Positions 20,557-29,748 of a stretch of 64,000 nt of DNA are shown in pieces. A program made the translations under genes and the position numbers. The notes beneath the pieces are model-generated. The model was not told where the DNA came from, searched no databases, and saw only the letters and a list, made by a program, of their open reading frames with translations. The stretch is taken from positions 42,000 through 105,999 of the forward strand of contig NZ_SMGK01000008.1 in the NCBI RefSeq assembly GCF_004339725.1, read 5' to 3'. The stretch comes from Acidipila rosea. Lineage in GTDB: Bacteria > Acidobacteriota > Terriglobia > Terriglobales > Acidobacteriaceae. How positions within the stretch are numbered: the stretch's first letter is position 1; each line of letters starts with the position of its first letter.

Positions 20557-22781
20557 GCGAACTGGATACAGAACGCAGTATCTCGCTCGACACCTGCGCG
20601 CAGGAGCCAATTCACCTGCCCGGCAGCATTCAACCCCATGGCTTTCTGCTGGTGCTCGACGAGCCGGCGATGCGGGTGACGATGGCGAGCGAATCGGCTG
20701 CTGCCTATCTCGACAAGCCACTTCATCTCCTCTTCGGCGCAACGCTCACCGAACTGCTGGGCGCAGACGCGGGTCTGGAGTCGCTCCTCGAAAAAGAGGT
20801 GACCACCTCCTCGCGATACTTCAAGACTCTTCAGGTGCCCGCCGCCGGCGGCCGCAGCTTTGAGGTTATAGGTCACCGGCAAGGTTCATTCCTGATCATG
20901 GAATTTGAAGAGTCTGTCGGCCACCTCGATACCGAGGCTGTGCAGATTGAAATCTATAACTTCATGACGGAACTGCGTCAGATGCGATCGCTCGGTGAGA
21001 TTTGTAGTGGCGCCGTTACTCTGCTCCGTAAGCTGACGGGCTTTGACCGCGTTCTGCTTTACAGTTTTGATGATGCGGGCCACGGCAATGTGCTCGCTGA
21101 AGATCGCAATGCCGAACTTCCGTCCTACCTCCATCTGCGATTCCCCTCATCGGATATTCCCGAGCAGGCGCGGCGGCTCTACGTCGTCAATCGAGTCCGC
21201 GTCATTCCCGATGTTGACTATGTGCCGTCACGCATTCTCGACGAAGAAGGCAGCACGCCGGAATTTGATCTCTCAGGTTCCGTGTTGCGCAGCGTATCGC
21301 CGATTCATCGCGACTACATGCGGAATATGGGCACCGCGGCCTCCATGTCCGTTTCGATCGTGTCGTCAGGCCGCCTGTGGGGCCTGGTTTCGTTTCACAA
21401 TCGATCACCGCGCCGGGTGCCCTATCGCCTGCGCACGGCCTGCGACTTCCTCGTTCAGGTTGTCACCTCGCACATTGAGGCGCTGCTGGAGAGTGAGAAG
21501 CTCTCCCGCGCCATTGATCTCACTTCGATCCAGCACCGCCTCCTCACGTGGATGGCAGCGGAGGACAACTATCTTCTCGCGCTGACCAGCCACGGCTCTG
21601 ACCTGATGGCTCTGACGGGCGCTCACGGAGCAGCGATTGTGCTCGACCAGTCCTGTACCCTGGTAGGTAATACACCCAGTGCAGACCAGGTGCTCGACTT
21701 CACCGCATGGCTGCAGCAGAGTGCCAGGGGAGATGTTTTCGCTACCTCCTCCGCGGTCTCCATCTATCCACCGGCCAGTCATTTCGCAGCCTGCGCCAGT
21801 GGAGTTGTCGCGGTTTCCATCTCCAAGCTTCACGACTCTTATGTTCTGTGGTTCAGGCCTGAAGTGGTGCAGTCTGTCCGGTGGGCAGGCGATCCGCAGA
21901 AGCCGGTTGCTCAGGGCAAAGGAGACCTCACCATCCATCCCAGAAACTCCTTCGAGTCCTGGATGCAGATTCTCCGCGGCCACTCCCTGCCGTGGCTGCC
22001 CGAGGAGATCAATGCAGCCTCAGCGTTCAGGGCTGCCATTCTTGAAGTCGTCCTGCGCAGAGCCGAGGAGATGGCTCGCCTCGCAGGCGATCTTGAAGTC
22101 GCGAACCGCGAGCTGGAAGCCTTCTCCTATTCCGTCTCTCATGATCTGCGCGCGCCCTTTCGTCACATCGCGGGCTTTGCAGAGCTCCTTCGCGAAGAGG
22201 AATCAGGACATCTCACCAGTCGCGGCCAGCACTATGTCGACACCATCGTTGAGTCAGCCAGGTTTGCCGGTCTGCTCGTCGATAGCCTCTTGAACTTCTC
22301 GCGGATCGCCCGCGTTCAGATCAGTCCAACTGCTGTTGATATGACGCAACTGTTCAAGGATGAATGGGGCGACGTGGTGCGAGAGGACGGCAATCAGAGA
22401 CAGATTGAGTTCACTGCGGAGTCTCTGCCTAAAGTCATGGGCGACCCTCAGCTTTTACGCCAGGTAGCCAGGAATCTGCTTTCGAACGCACTAAAATATA
22501 CGAGACATCAGCCTCATGCCACCGTATCCATCTCAGCAACCCGCGAGGGTCGTGAGTACATCTTCAGCGTAGAGGATAACGGCGTTGGCTTCGACCAGAG
22601 ATATGCAGACAAGCTGTTCGGTGTTTTTCAGCGGCTGCATCGCATGGAAGACTTTGAGGGAACCGGAATTGGCCTGGCCAATGTTCGCCGAATTATTACT
22701 CGCCATGGAGGTAGGACCTGGGCGCAAGGGGAAACAGGCAAGGGAGCAATCTTTTATTTCTCCCTGCCCGTAATTGCGTAA
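20553..22781 (+). CDS. bphP: bacteriophytochrome histidine kinase
   Basis: A red/far-red light sensor of 742 residues with PAS-GAF-PHY photosensory core and kinase. The biliverdin-binding Cys is C15 in SLDTCAQEP, just before IHLPGSIQPHG. The GAF domain carries the DIP motif (FPSSDIPEQARRLY), and the PHY tongue has PRNSF near residue 463. The kinase has phospho-acceptor H530 in SVSHDLRAP, an N box (NLLSNALKY), and G boxes (DNGVGFD, GTGIGLA). No output domain is fused; the next gene is its likely receiver. Confidence 0.96.
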   Translation: MSELDTERSISLDTCAQEPIHLPGSIQPHGFLLVLDEPAMRVTMASESAAAYLDKPLHLLFGATLTELLGADAGLESLLEKEVTTSSRYFKTLQVPAAGGRSFEVIGHRQGSFLIMEFEESVGHLDTEAVQIEIYNFMTELRQMRSLGEICSGAVTLLRKLTGFDRVLLYSFDDAGHGNVLAEDRNAELPSYLHLRFPSSDIPEQARRLYVVNRVRVIPDVDYVPSRILDEEGSTPEFDLSGSVLRSVSPIHRDYMRNMGTAASMSVSIVSSGRLWGLVSFHNRSPRRVPYRLRTACDFLVQVVTSHIEALLESEKLSRAIDLTSIQHRLLTWMAAEDNYLLALTSHGSDLMALTGAHGAAIVLDQSCTLVGNTPSADQVLDFTAWLQQSARGDVFATSSAVSIYPPASHFAACASGVVAVSISKLHDSYVLWFRPEVVQSVRWAGDPQKPVAQGKGDLTIHPRNSFESWMQILRGHSLPWLPEEINAASAFRAAILEVVLRRAEEMARLAGDLEVANRELEAFSYSVSHDLRAPFRHIAGFAELLREEESGHLTSRGQHYVDTIVESARFAGLLVDSLLNFSRIARVQISPTAVDMTQLFKDEWGDVVREDGNQRQIEFTAESLPKVMGDPQLLRQVARNLLSNALKYTRHQPHATVSISATREGREYIFSVEDNGVGFDQRYADKLFGVFQRLHRMEDFEGTGIGLANVRRIITRHGGRTWAQGETGKGAIFYFSLPVIA

Positions 22782-22796
22782 AGGCAAGTTAGCACG

Positions 22797-23258
22797 ATGC
22801 TGAAACCCATTTTGATCGTAGAAGACAATCCAAGAGATCTCGAACTCACGCTGAGTGCTCTGGAAAAAAGCAAGCTGGCGAACGAAGTTATCGTGGCTAG
22901 GGACGGCGAAGAGGGCGCAAATTACCTTTTCCGCAAAGGTGAATATGCGGACCGCGCTATCGGCAATCCAGCCGTTGTTTTGCTGGATCTCAAGCTGCCG
23001 AAGATTGACGGCCTCGAACTACTCGCCATGGTCCGCAAATCTCCCGAGTTGGAACATCTGCCTGTGGTCATGCTGACTTCCTCTCGTGAAGAGAAGGATG
23101 TCATCAATACCTACAAGCTCAGGGTCAATGCTTATGTTGTTAAGCCTGTGGAGTTCAAGGAATTTGTCCAGGCAATTCAGGACCTCGGCGTCTTCTGGGC
23201 AGTTTTGAACGAACCCCCGCCGGGCAGTATGCGTGTGCTTAGGAATGGAAATCGCTAG
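22797..23258 (+). CDS. CheY-like response regulator, phytochrome partner (Rcp1-like)
   Basis: A 153-residue single-domain receiver without DNA-binding domain. Acidic pocket residues are ED at 9-10, phosphorylation site D64 in LLDLKLPKIDG, and the conserved Lys is in AYVVKPVEF. The extension after the domain (GVFWAVLNEPP) is typical of Rcp1-type partners of phytochromes. It lies 15 bases after bphP, and the next gene starts at the base following its stop. It probably passes phosphate on, not to DNA. Confidence 0.92.
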   Translation: MLKPILIVEDNPRDLELTLSALEKSKLANEVIVARDGEEGANYLFRKGEYADRAIGNPAVVLLDLKLPKIDGLELLAMVRKSPELEHLPVVMLTSSREEKDVINTYKLRVNAYVVKPVEFKEFVQAIQDLGVFWAVLNEPPPGSMRVLRNGNR

Positions 23259-24761
23259 GTGAATCGGACAATTCAAATCCTGTTACTGGAGGACAGTCCT
23301 CTCGATGCTGACCTGACGATAGCGAGCCTGAAGAGGAGCGGCTACGATTTTGAGATCCATCGCGCCTCCAATAGGGAGGAGTTTTACTCTCAGATGCAGG
23401 CCAGGTCTTACGACCTGATCCTGGCAGACTACGCGCTCCCCGATTTCAATGGCCTGGCCGCGCTCGATCATGCGCAGCAGGTCTGCCCGAATGTCCCTTT
23501 CATCTTTGTATCCGGCGTCCTCGGCGAGGAAGTAGCGGTCAACACACTCCATCGTGGCGCCACCGACTACGTAGTCAAGCAGCGCCTTGTCCGGCTTGCG
23601 CCGGCAGTGCAGCGCGCGCTTAAGGAGACGGAAGAACGCACCACCCGTTTGGCTGCTGAATCCAGGCTGCGCCAGAGTGAAGACCGCTTCCGCCAGGTGA
23701 CGGATGCTCTGCCGCAAATGCTGTGGCTCTCTGATTCCAGCGGACGAACCATCTATACCAATGAAACCTGGCGACGGTGCATCTCTAGACGCGTGGAGCG
23801 CTGGTGCGATGAGGCAGTCCTTCATCCTGCCGACCACAAGCGTGTTGCTCGCGCGTGGGACGCCGCGCTCGAACAGAACCAGCCTATCTCTGTCGAGTGC
23901 CGCTTCCTTTATGCAGAAGGTGCTGCCTATCGCTGGAGCCTGGTTCGGGTCATCCCTCTTGCTATGTTCGATGGGGAACGCGGCTGGCTTGGCACTGCAA
24001 CTGACATCGAAGAGGAAAAGCAGCGGGAAGAAGCACTGCGCACGGCTGAGAAGCTCGCCGTCACCGGCAGGCTCGCTGCCACGATCGCCCACGAAATCAA
24101 CAACCCTCTTGAGTCGCTCATGAACCTCATCTTCCTGATCAAGGAAGAGTCCCGGCGCAACGACAAACTGCGCAACTTTATTGAAATGGCTGAGAATGAA
24201 CTTCTTCGGGTCTCTGCCATCACCAAGCAGACGCTTCAGTTCTATCGTGATCCGGCCACGGTAGTGGAGATCGATGCCGCAGCGATTTTGGACGATGTAA
24301 TCAAATTGTTCACTGCCCGGCTCTACTCGAAGAGCATTCGCATCGACACGCATGTTGATCGTGATTTGAAGTTTGACGGCATCAAGGGTGAAATACGCCA
24401 GGTGCTCATCAACCTCGTGAATAACGCGATCGACGCGGTGACCGAAGAAGGCGAAATCTCCATCTATGTCCGGCTCGTCAAACGAGGCACTTTAAATATG
24501 GTGGAGATCGTCATCGAAGACAGCGGTGACGGACTGGCGCCCGAAAATATTGAAAAGGTCTTTCAGCCCTTCTTCAGCACCAAGGGCTCGCACGGCACTG
24601 GTCTGGGCCTGTGGGTTTCCAAGGGCATTGTTGAGAAGCATCAGGGCACCATCGATATCTCCTGTGGGATGACAGAAAAAGGCCCGCGCACCGCTGTCAC
24701 CCTGCGATTGCCAGTCCGTTCCCAGGTTCATATCGAGACCACTGGGGAGCCTGCCGCTTAG
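23259..24761 (+). CDS. hybrid histidine kinase: receiver-PAS-HisKA-HATPase
   Basis: A 500-residue protein with an N-terminal receiver (phospho-Asp D57 in LILADYALPDFNG), a PAS domain (about 150-265), and a kinase with H278 in IAHEINNPLES. ATP-binding boxes are NLVNNAIDAV, DSGDGLAP and GTGLGLWV. No membrane segment is seen, so it is cytosolic. The GTG start directly follows the previous stop. With a receiver first and kinase last, it could accept phosphate from the phytochrome pair. Confidence 0.9.
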   Translation: MNRTIQILLLEDSPLDADLTIASLKRSGYDFEIHRASNREEFYSQMQARSYDLILADYALPDFNGLAALDHAQQVCPNVPFIFVSGVLGEEVAVNTLHRGATDYVVKQRLVRLAPAVQRALKETEERTTRLAAESRLRQSEDRFRQVTDALPQMLWLSDSSGRTIYTNETWRRCISRRVERWCDEAVLHPADHKRVARAWDAALEQNQPISVECRFLYAEGAAYRWSLVRVIPLAMFDGERGWLGTATDIEEEKQREEALRTAEKLAVTGRLAATIAHEINNPLESLMNLIFLIKEESRRNDKLRNFIEMAENELLRVSAITKQTLQFYRDPATVVEIDAAAILDDVIKLFTARLYSKSIRIDTHVDRDLKFDGIKGEIRQVLINLVNNAIDAVTEEGEISIYVRLVKRGTLNMVEIVIEDSGDGLAPENIEKVFQPFFSTKGSHGTGLGLWVSKGIVEKHQGTIDISCGMTEKGPRTAVTLRLPVRSQVHIETTGEPAA

Positions 24762-24868
24762 CAGATATTTCATCGCCGCATCCTGTATTCCCGCATCCAA
24801 GCGTCAGACTGAACTGGATGCCGTCACGAGCTCCCTGTTTGGAGTACTTACTGATCAATGGAGCAGGA

Positions 24869-25693
24869 ATGTCGATTCGCAATATCAAGCTCGAAGAGCA
24901 GCAATCCGAGAAAAAGAAGGAATCGGTGCAGCGAAGTCTAGACAGGCCCACTGCCGATGAGATTTACGAACAGGTATCGCGCAACGCAAAAAAGGAACTC
25001 GCACGACCCAATATTGCTCTCGCTGTATCCGGCATAGTTGGCGGCCTCACCATGGGCCTCACGGGCCTCAGCGTATCGGTCATCTCGGCAACCCTCGGCC
25101 ATAGCCCCGCGGCAACCTTTGTAGCGCTCTTTTTCTATCCCATGGGCTTCATGGCTGTGATCCTCGGCCGGGGCCAGCTCTTTACTGAGAACACTCTCTA
25201 CCCCGTTGCGCTTGCGCTCACTGAACGCAGACACATCCTCGGCACCCTGCGTCTCTGGAGTGTGGTCTTCCCCACAAACGTTCTCGGTGCGCTTCTCTTC
25301 GCCCTGCTTGCGGTCAAGACAGGTGCGCTGCGGCCTGAGTTCATTACCTCCCTCGCGTCTCTTGGCGTGGAAGCGCTCCAGCCTACCCCCGGCCATATCT
25401 ACTGGAGCGGGGTTGTCGGCGGCTGGATCATTGCGATGGTCGCCTGGATGGTGAGCGGAAGCCATTCCATCACCGGCTCTGTCCTGGTGATCTGGTCCAT
25501 GACGTTCATTGTCGGCATCGGCCACTTTGCTCACTGCGTTGCCACCAGCGGTGAGATTCTCGCCGCCGTGCTCAGCGGGCAGGCAGGGGCCGCACAATAC
25601 TTCCACTGGCTGCTCTTCGCGACGCTCGGCAACATTACCGGGGGCGTCATCCTCGTCACGCTGCTTGAGTACGGTCAGGTCAAGCTGGACTAG
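24869..25693 (+). CDS. formate/nitrite transporter family (FNT) channel
   Basis: A membrane channel of the FNT family, 274 residues from the chosen ATG, which has GGAG 5 bases upstream; the frame is open back to 24818. An acidic-basic N-terminal tail precedes about six helices, beginning PNIALAVSGIVGGLTMGLTG. FNT signature stretches are present (FYPMGFMAVILGRGQLFTEN, HFAHCVATSGEILAAV). The N-terminal tail is YfdC-like. The transported anion is not known. It lies 107 bases after the light-sensing genes and may not share their transcript. Confidence 0.85.
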   Translation: MSIRNIKLEEQQSEKKKESVQRSLDRPTADEIYEQVSRNAKKELARPNIALAVSGIVGGLTMGLTGLSVSVISATLGHSPAATFVALFFYPMGFMAVILGRGQLFTENTLYPVALALTERRHILGTLRLWSVVFPTNVLGALLFALLAVKTGALRPEFITSLASLGVEALQPTPGHIYWSGVVGGWIIAMVAWMVSGSHSITGSVLVIWSMTFIVGIGHFAHCVATSGEILAAVLSGQAGAAQYFHWLLFATLGNITGGVILVTLLEYGQVKLD

Positions 25694-25833
25694 CGTCTGC
25701 GCCTGATAGGGTTTGCTCTTTATGCCGCCTCCGCCGCCACCGGAAAAGATTAAAATCGATCCCGCAGCAGAACTGCGGCAGCCACCCGCAGATGCCAATA
25801 CACCGACCGCATTGCCGACCGAGGAGATTCAAC

Positions 25834-26058
25834 ATGAAGGAACGTCTGCCAGGCCCATACCTCAAACAGAAAATGGACTTTCTGGGATTCAGGACTCTGG
25901 ACGAGTACGAGGACTTCCTGAACAGTCCGACCGACCCGGAGGTGCTGGATCGGTGGGAGTCGGCGCTGCCGGAACCGGAGACCGAAATAGAGGAGGACGA
26001 GGATGGGGAGGAGTACGAGGACGAGACGGAGGACCAGCACACGCCGGTAACAGAGTAG
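25834..26058 (+). CDS. small acidic protein, unknown function
   Basis: No family is recognised. The 74-residue protein starts at ATG 25834 with GAGGAG 7 bases upstream. The first 40 residues look folded (MDFLGFRTLDEYEDFLNSP); the last third is almost all Glu and Asp. Third codon positions are mostly G or C, as in real genes here. A hairpin follows the stop. It might bind cations or basic partners. Confidence 0.6.
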   Translation: MKERLPGPYLKQKMDFLGFRTLDEYEDFLNSPTDPEVLDRWESALPEPETEIEEDEDGEEYEDETEDQHTPVTE

Positions 26059-26072
26059 TTCCTCCGCACCCG

Positions 26073-26096
26073 GAAGACCTTGCTCTCAAGGTCTTC
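26073..26096 (+). terminator. hairpin after the acidic protein gene
   Basis: GAAGACCTTG-CTCT-CAAGGTCTTC is a perfect 10-pair stem 14 bases after the stop. It has no T run after it, so termination is uncertain. Confidence 0.5.
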
Positions 26097-26597
26097 TCCG
26101 TCGAGCCACCCCGCCACCCCGCCGGCATTCTGCTAATCCAGGCCGATCAATGGCGCTCCCATCCTCAGTGCCCCAGTTGTTCCAGCAGTACGCTCACTGC
26201 ACGGTCCAGCTGCGAATCCTTGCCCGATTCCGTCTCGCCCGGTGATCCACCCCGCAGTCGACACACCGACCACCCCACCGTCCACGACCAGAATGGAGCA
26301 TTTGGGGATGACCCGAAGCTTCACCTGCCGCTGGTCCTAACTCTGCCAAGTGTTCATAATCCCGAGCAAGACCCCACCGCCGCAATAGTCAGCGTCACGG
26401 CATCTTTCACTTCGAGTCCCATTGTTCCTCACATATCCGCTTGATCAGGGACATTATCATGCGTGCATCCCGCTCGGTAGCTGTGGGTAGGAATTAAGGC
26501 TATGTAAGCATTTACTTACTACTTGTTAACTTTGGTTTCCCAAAGAATTAATTTGACTACCGGCAGCTTTTGCGGGAGACTCGGCTCCACATCAGTT
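26097..26597. other. 500-base stretch without a supported gene
   Basis: Several frames are open but none has a start with a ribosome site or a recognisable product. A short reverse-strand frame reads SQLDRAVSVLLEQLG before a stop, possibly a worn gene end. The right part (26,450-26,600) is more AT-rich than its surroundings and leads into the gene fragment at 26,598. It looks like decayed sequence. Confidence 0.5.
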
Positions 26598-26876
26598 ATG
26601 TGTGCTCATCAAGGCGATGGTTTTATCGATGACCAAGAGGGGGTATATCTCAGGTTGCGGTTGTGGATAGACGCCAACCACAACGGGATTTCGGAGCCAG
26701 AAGAACTGCACACTTTATCATCACTGGGAGTGATACGGATCAAGCTGAAATACCACGAACTCGACGTTGCCGATCGATATGGAAATATTTTTCGTTACAA
26801 GTCTCACATCTGGGATGAGACGGGGGAGTCTTCGGACCGCTGGACCTACGATGTATTGCTGCAACGGGTGCCTTGA
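26598..26876 (+). pseudogene. remnant of a secreted protein with EF-hand-like calcium motif
   Basis: The residues GDGFIDDQEGVYLRLRLWID, then ANHNGISEPEELHTL and a segment ending in RWTYDVLLQ, match the C-terminal end of large acidobacterial secreted proteins that end in a dockerin/EF-hand-like repeat. Everything N-terminal to it is missing; only short unrelated residues precede it, and no ribosome site is seen. It is read as a 5'-deleted fragment. The open frame reaches back to 26523. The assignment to that family is from memory of its typical tail. Confidence 0.5.
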
Positions 26877-26907
26877 AACAGTGCATCGGGATGAACGGGA
26901 GCTGCCA

Positions 26908-27921
26908 GTGCAGAGCCGGCTTGAGCACGGCTCTGCACTTGGCATCAAAGCGAGACATGTCTTAGCCATTTCAATCGCGTTTCTTTTTTTGTATTCGTCT
27001 CATAGTAGGGTGAGATGTCAGCAGACTAAGGCTGTGCCGACTGAGCGAATAGACATTGGAGTAATGGTTCGCCAGTTGGACGGAACCCCGATGGAGCGCC
27101 TCGGACCTAAAGACTTTCAACTCGTGGCAAATGGCCATCGTTTGCCTGTTTCCTTGAAAAGTCTCCGCAAGGTCCCGAAAGGTAGCGCCCGTGTCCCACG
27201 TACGCGGGTGCTCATAATCGTTTCCACGGATTATCTGGCTGGTGGGGGAACAAAGGAAGGCCTGCTTTCAGAGCTGCCCGCACATTTTGGACAAAATGAA
27301 ATTGCTATGGTTACAAATAATGGATTTGCCACCAGATACGCCTTAACCAAGCAAGGGCTTGTGGCGGCCCTCCGCAATGGAGCGATGAGAGCTACAAACT
27401 GGCAACAGGCGATCAAAGACTTGAATAATTACCCCGGCCGACGCGTGCTGGTTTATATGACAAATAGAACAGGGCGAACTCCCGAGTCGCTGCGGCAGTG
27501 GGCTGCAACAATCGGGGCGCTGATCTATCAAGTCGGAGGAGATACGGATGAGAACTATGTCTACTGGGGAGACGAAACAACAACACCAAGCCTACCCGCG
27601 TATGGAGAAAGCATCTATGGCGAATCCGCGCCGCCCGCAGGTGGAACTGCCGTGGCGAACAATACTGCAATATGGGAATCTTTCGCAACAAAGTCTGTAA
27701 GGGACGTTTATGTAGAGAAATCAATCAAGGAAGCTCTCCATGATATCGCTCAAGATGGATACGGGTATTACGTGCTGCGAGTGGCCATCCCTTCCACGGT
27801 GGACAGCCTTGAACTTGGGGTGAAGACGTCGCAGGATTACCAACTGTCCGCGCAGCCTTACAGTCAGTCTGGCGCGCGGATGCCTGTGATTGTCCTGCCC
27901 GGCAGCAAAGAACCACAGTAG
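26908..27921 (+). CDS. secreted VWFA-related protein, acidobacterial type
   Basis: A 337-residue exported protein of unknown role. The GTG at 26908 has GGGAG 6 bases upstream and gives a signal peptide (ARHVLAISIAFLFLYSS). After it comes the family's opening strand (RIDIGVMVRQLDGTPMERLG then PKDFQL), then a fold like von Willebrand factor A (RVLIIVSTDYLAGG). The usual metal site DxSxS is not present, the strand reading VSTDY. It is followed 8 bases later by a hydrolase gene, so the two may be cotranscribed. Confidence 0.68.
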   Translation: MQSRLEHGSALGIKARHVLAISIAFLFLYSSHSRVRCQQTKAVPTERIDIGVMVRQLDGTPMERLGPKDFQLVANGHRLPVSLKSLRKVPKGSARVPRTRVLIIVSTDYLAGGGTKEGLLSELPAHFGQNEIAMVTNNGFATRYALTKQGLVAALRNGAMRATNWQQAIKDLNNYPGRRVLVYMTNRTGRTPESLRQWAATIGALIYQVGGDTDENYVYWGDETTTPSLPAYGESIYGESAPPAGGTAVANNTAIWESFATKSVRDVYVEKSIKEALHDIAQDGYGYYVLRVAIPSTVDSLELGVKTSQDYQLSAQPYSQSGARMPVIVLPGSKEPQ

Positions 27922-27929
27922 GAGGGCAC

Positions 27930-28748
27930 TTGATCAACAAGACAAGGAAAAAGCACGGGTGTTGGATGCATAGAATCTCGAGCACGGCTTTGCTGCTCGC
28001 CTTATGCTGTTTGACTTCGGGCTGGCTTTTGATGGCGCACTCGCAAGGATTATCTCTGCGGACCAGCAAGAATGGCCAGTTCAAGTACGAGGTGTTTGGA
28101 GAGGATGACCCAGGCCGTCCGGCTTTAATCCTGCTGCATGGGGTGAGCGGGCCTGCGCTGCCACTTTACCAGCAGCAGGCGCAGTTCTTTGCCGAACATG
28201 GTTATACGGTATTGCTGCCACACTACTTCGAGGTAAGCAAATCGGACGCAAGCAAATCGCCCACCCCGACCGGTGCCAACTACGAGGCGTGGGCGAGCGT
28301 AGTCCGGGATCTGGCTATGGAGTCAACGCACCGAGAAGTGGTGGTACTAGGGTTCTCGCTTGGCGCGTCCGTTGCGTTGGCCGCAGGCTCACAACTGCTG
28401 CCGGTGAAAGCGATTGCGGAGTGGTACGGCAGCCTGCCCGATGAATTCTTCTATCACCTAAAGGGAATGCCGCCGCTTTTGATTCTTCACGGAGAGCACG
28501 ATTCGAACGTCCCGGTCATCAACGCTCAGCAACTCATCCGGCTCTGCGGAATGAAACAGCTCACCTGCGATAGTCATATCTATCCCGATCAAGAACACGG
28601 CTTTAAGGGCGATGCACTCATCGACGCGGATGCGAGGACGTTAGCATTTTTCTCCCGGTTTGTTTCTTCGAAGGGTGATCCTACCCGCGGATCTCATGTG
28701 CGGTTAGGAATATCGGCGCCCCACCCCGCCCTAAAAGCGGAAAATTAA
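27930..28748 (+). CDS. secreted dienelactone-hydrolase-like alpha/beta hydrolase
   Basis: A serine hydrolase of 272 residues. The TTG start at 27930 follows GGAGGG closely. A signal-anchor helix is at residues 17-35. The fold motifs are ILLHGVSGPA (oxyanion loop), LGFSLGASVAL (nucleophile Ser in GFSLG, where true dienelactone hydrolases have Cys), HGEHDSNVPV (Asp) and DQEHGF (His). The substrate is unknown. The stop overlaps the convergent DUF72 gene by 4 bases. Confidence 0.8.
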   Translation: MINKTRKKHGCWMHRISSTALLLALCCLTSGWLLMAHSQGLSLRTSKNGQFKYEVFGEDDPGRPALILLHGVSGPALPLYQQQAQFFAEHGYTVLLPHYFEVSKSDASKSPTPTGANYEAWASVVRDLAMESTHREVVVLGFSLGASVALAAGSQLLPVKAIAEWYGSLPDEFFYHLKGMPPLLILHGEHDSNVPVINAQQLIRLCGMKQLTCDSHIYPDQEHGFKGDALIDADARTLAFFSRFVSSKGDPTRGSHVRLGISAPHPALKAEN

Positions 28749-29635
28749 CCGGCTTCGAGCAGCCGGTCGACCTTCTCGATCAATGCCCGCGCATCGAAGG
28801 GTGCTCGAACCTTCGCATCGTTGTCGAAGTAGACATAAACGTCCCGGCTCTTACGTTTCGGAGCAGGGATCTGGCTCACCCGTCCCGCATCCTCATGAAG
28901 CTCCTGGCCGCGCGCCCAGGCGGCCACCCGCGCTGCCCATACGTCCAGAGCAGCGTCATCGTATCCACTGGCGTAGAGTTCCTCTGCTCCATGCAGCCGG
29001 CAATAGACGAAATCCGCGGTTACATCCATGAGCCGCGGCCACCCGACCGCATCCGAGCAGACCAGCGCAGTTTTGTGCCGGCGCAGCATCTTGATAAAGT
29101 CCGGCGTGGCAAAGCTTGCGTGCCGTATCTCGATCGCATGACGAAGCTTGCGCTTCTTTTCCGGTTCAAGGAAGATGCGGTCTTTCAGCCAGTCTTCGTG
29201 TTTGCTGCCAAGCCGTACCGCTGCGTCTGTGTCCCGGGGTAGCAGCTCGAGAAAGGCTTCGAACTCCTCCGGATCAAACTTGAAGTTGGGTGGAAACTGC
29301 CAAAGGAAAGGACCAAGTCTGTCGCCCAGGGCAAGCACCCCTGAAGCGAAGAAGTTCGCAAGCGCAGCCTCTATCTGGTGCAGTCGCTTCAGATGGGTGA
29401 TGTAGCGCGAGCCCTTGACCGCGAACTCAAATCCCGGTGGAGTCTTCGTCGCCCACAGTTTGTAGCTCGATGGCCTCTGCAGCGAATAGAAGGTTCCGTT
29501 GATCTCCACACTCGGAAATGTCTTTGCGGCATAGGCTAACTCATCCTTCTGCCGCAGCTTCTCAGGGTAGAAGACGCCACGCCACGGCTTATAAGTCCAG
29601 CCGGAGATCCCGATGCGAACCCTTCCATGCCGCAT
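28745..29635 (-). CDS. DUF72 family protein
   Basis: A 296-residue TIM-barrel-like protein of the YecE/DUF72 family, whose activity is not settled. The N terminus RVRIGISGWTYKPWRGVFYP is the family signature, followed by FPSVEINGTFYS and the strand EFAVKGSRYITH. The start at 29635 is set where the family begins; the frame is open to 29683. Confidence 0.87.
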   Translation of the reverse strand: MRHGRVRIGISGWTYKPWRGVFYPEKLRQKDELAYAAKTFPSVEINGTFYSLQRPSSYKLWATKTPPGFEFAVKGSRYITHLKRLHQIEAALANFFASGVLALGDRLGPFLWQFPPNFKFDPEEFEAFLELLPRDTDAAVRLGSKHEDWLKDRIFLEPEKKRKLRHAIEIRHASFATPDFIKMLRRHKTALVCSDAVGWPRLMDVTADFVYCRLHGAEELYASGYDDAALDVWAARVAAWARGQELHEDAGRVSQIPAPKRKSRDVYVYFDNDAKVRAPFDARALIEKVDRLLEAG

Positions 29636-29748
29636 GACTAGACAGAAGCCTCTGTTTACTGGATGGTTGCAGCCCCTTGACATCGTATTTCGCTGGTTTG
29701 CATCACAGTTTCTGTACAGATTCTTTGACCCGTTAGGAGAGAAAGATA

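Noticed and set aside
25713..26444. Long frame starting with a proline run (MPPPPPPEKIKIDP)
   Set aside because: It has no ribosome site, overlaps the better supported acidic gene in another frame, and loses sense after about 40 residues.
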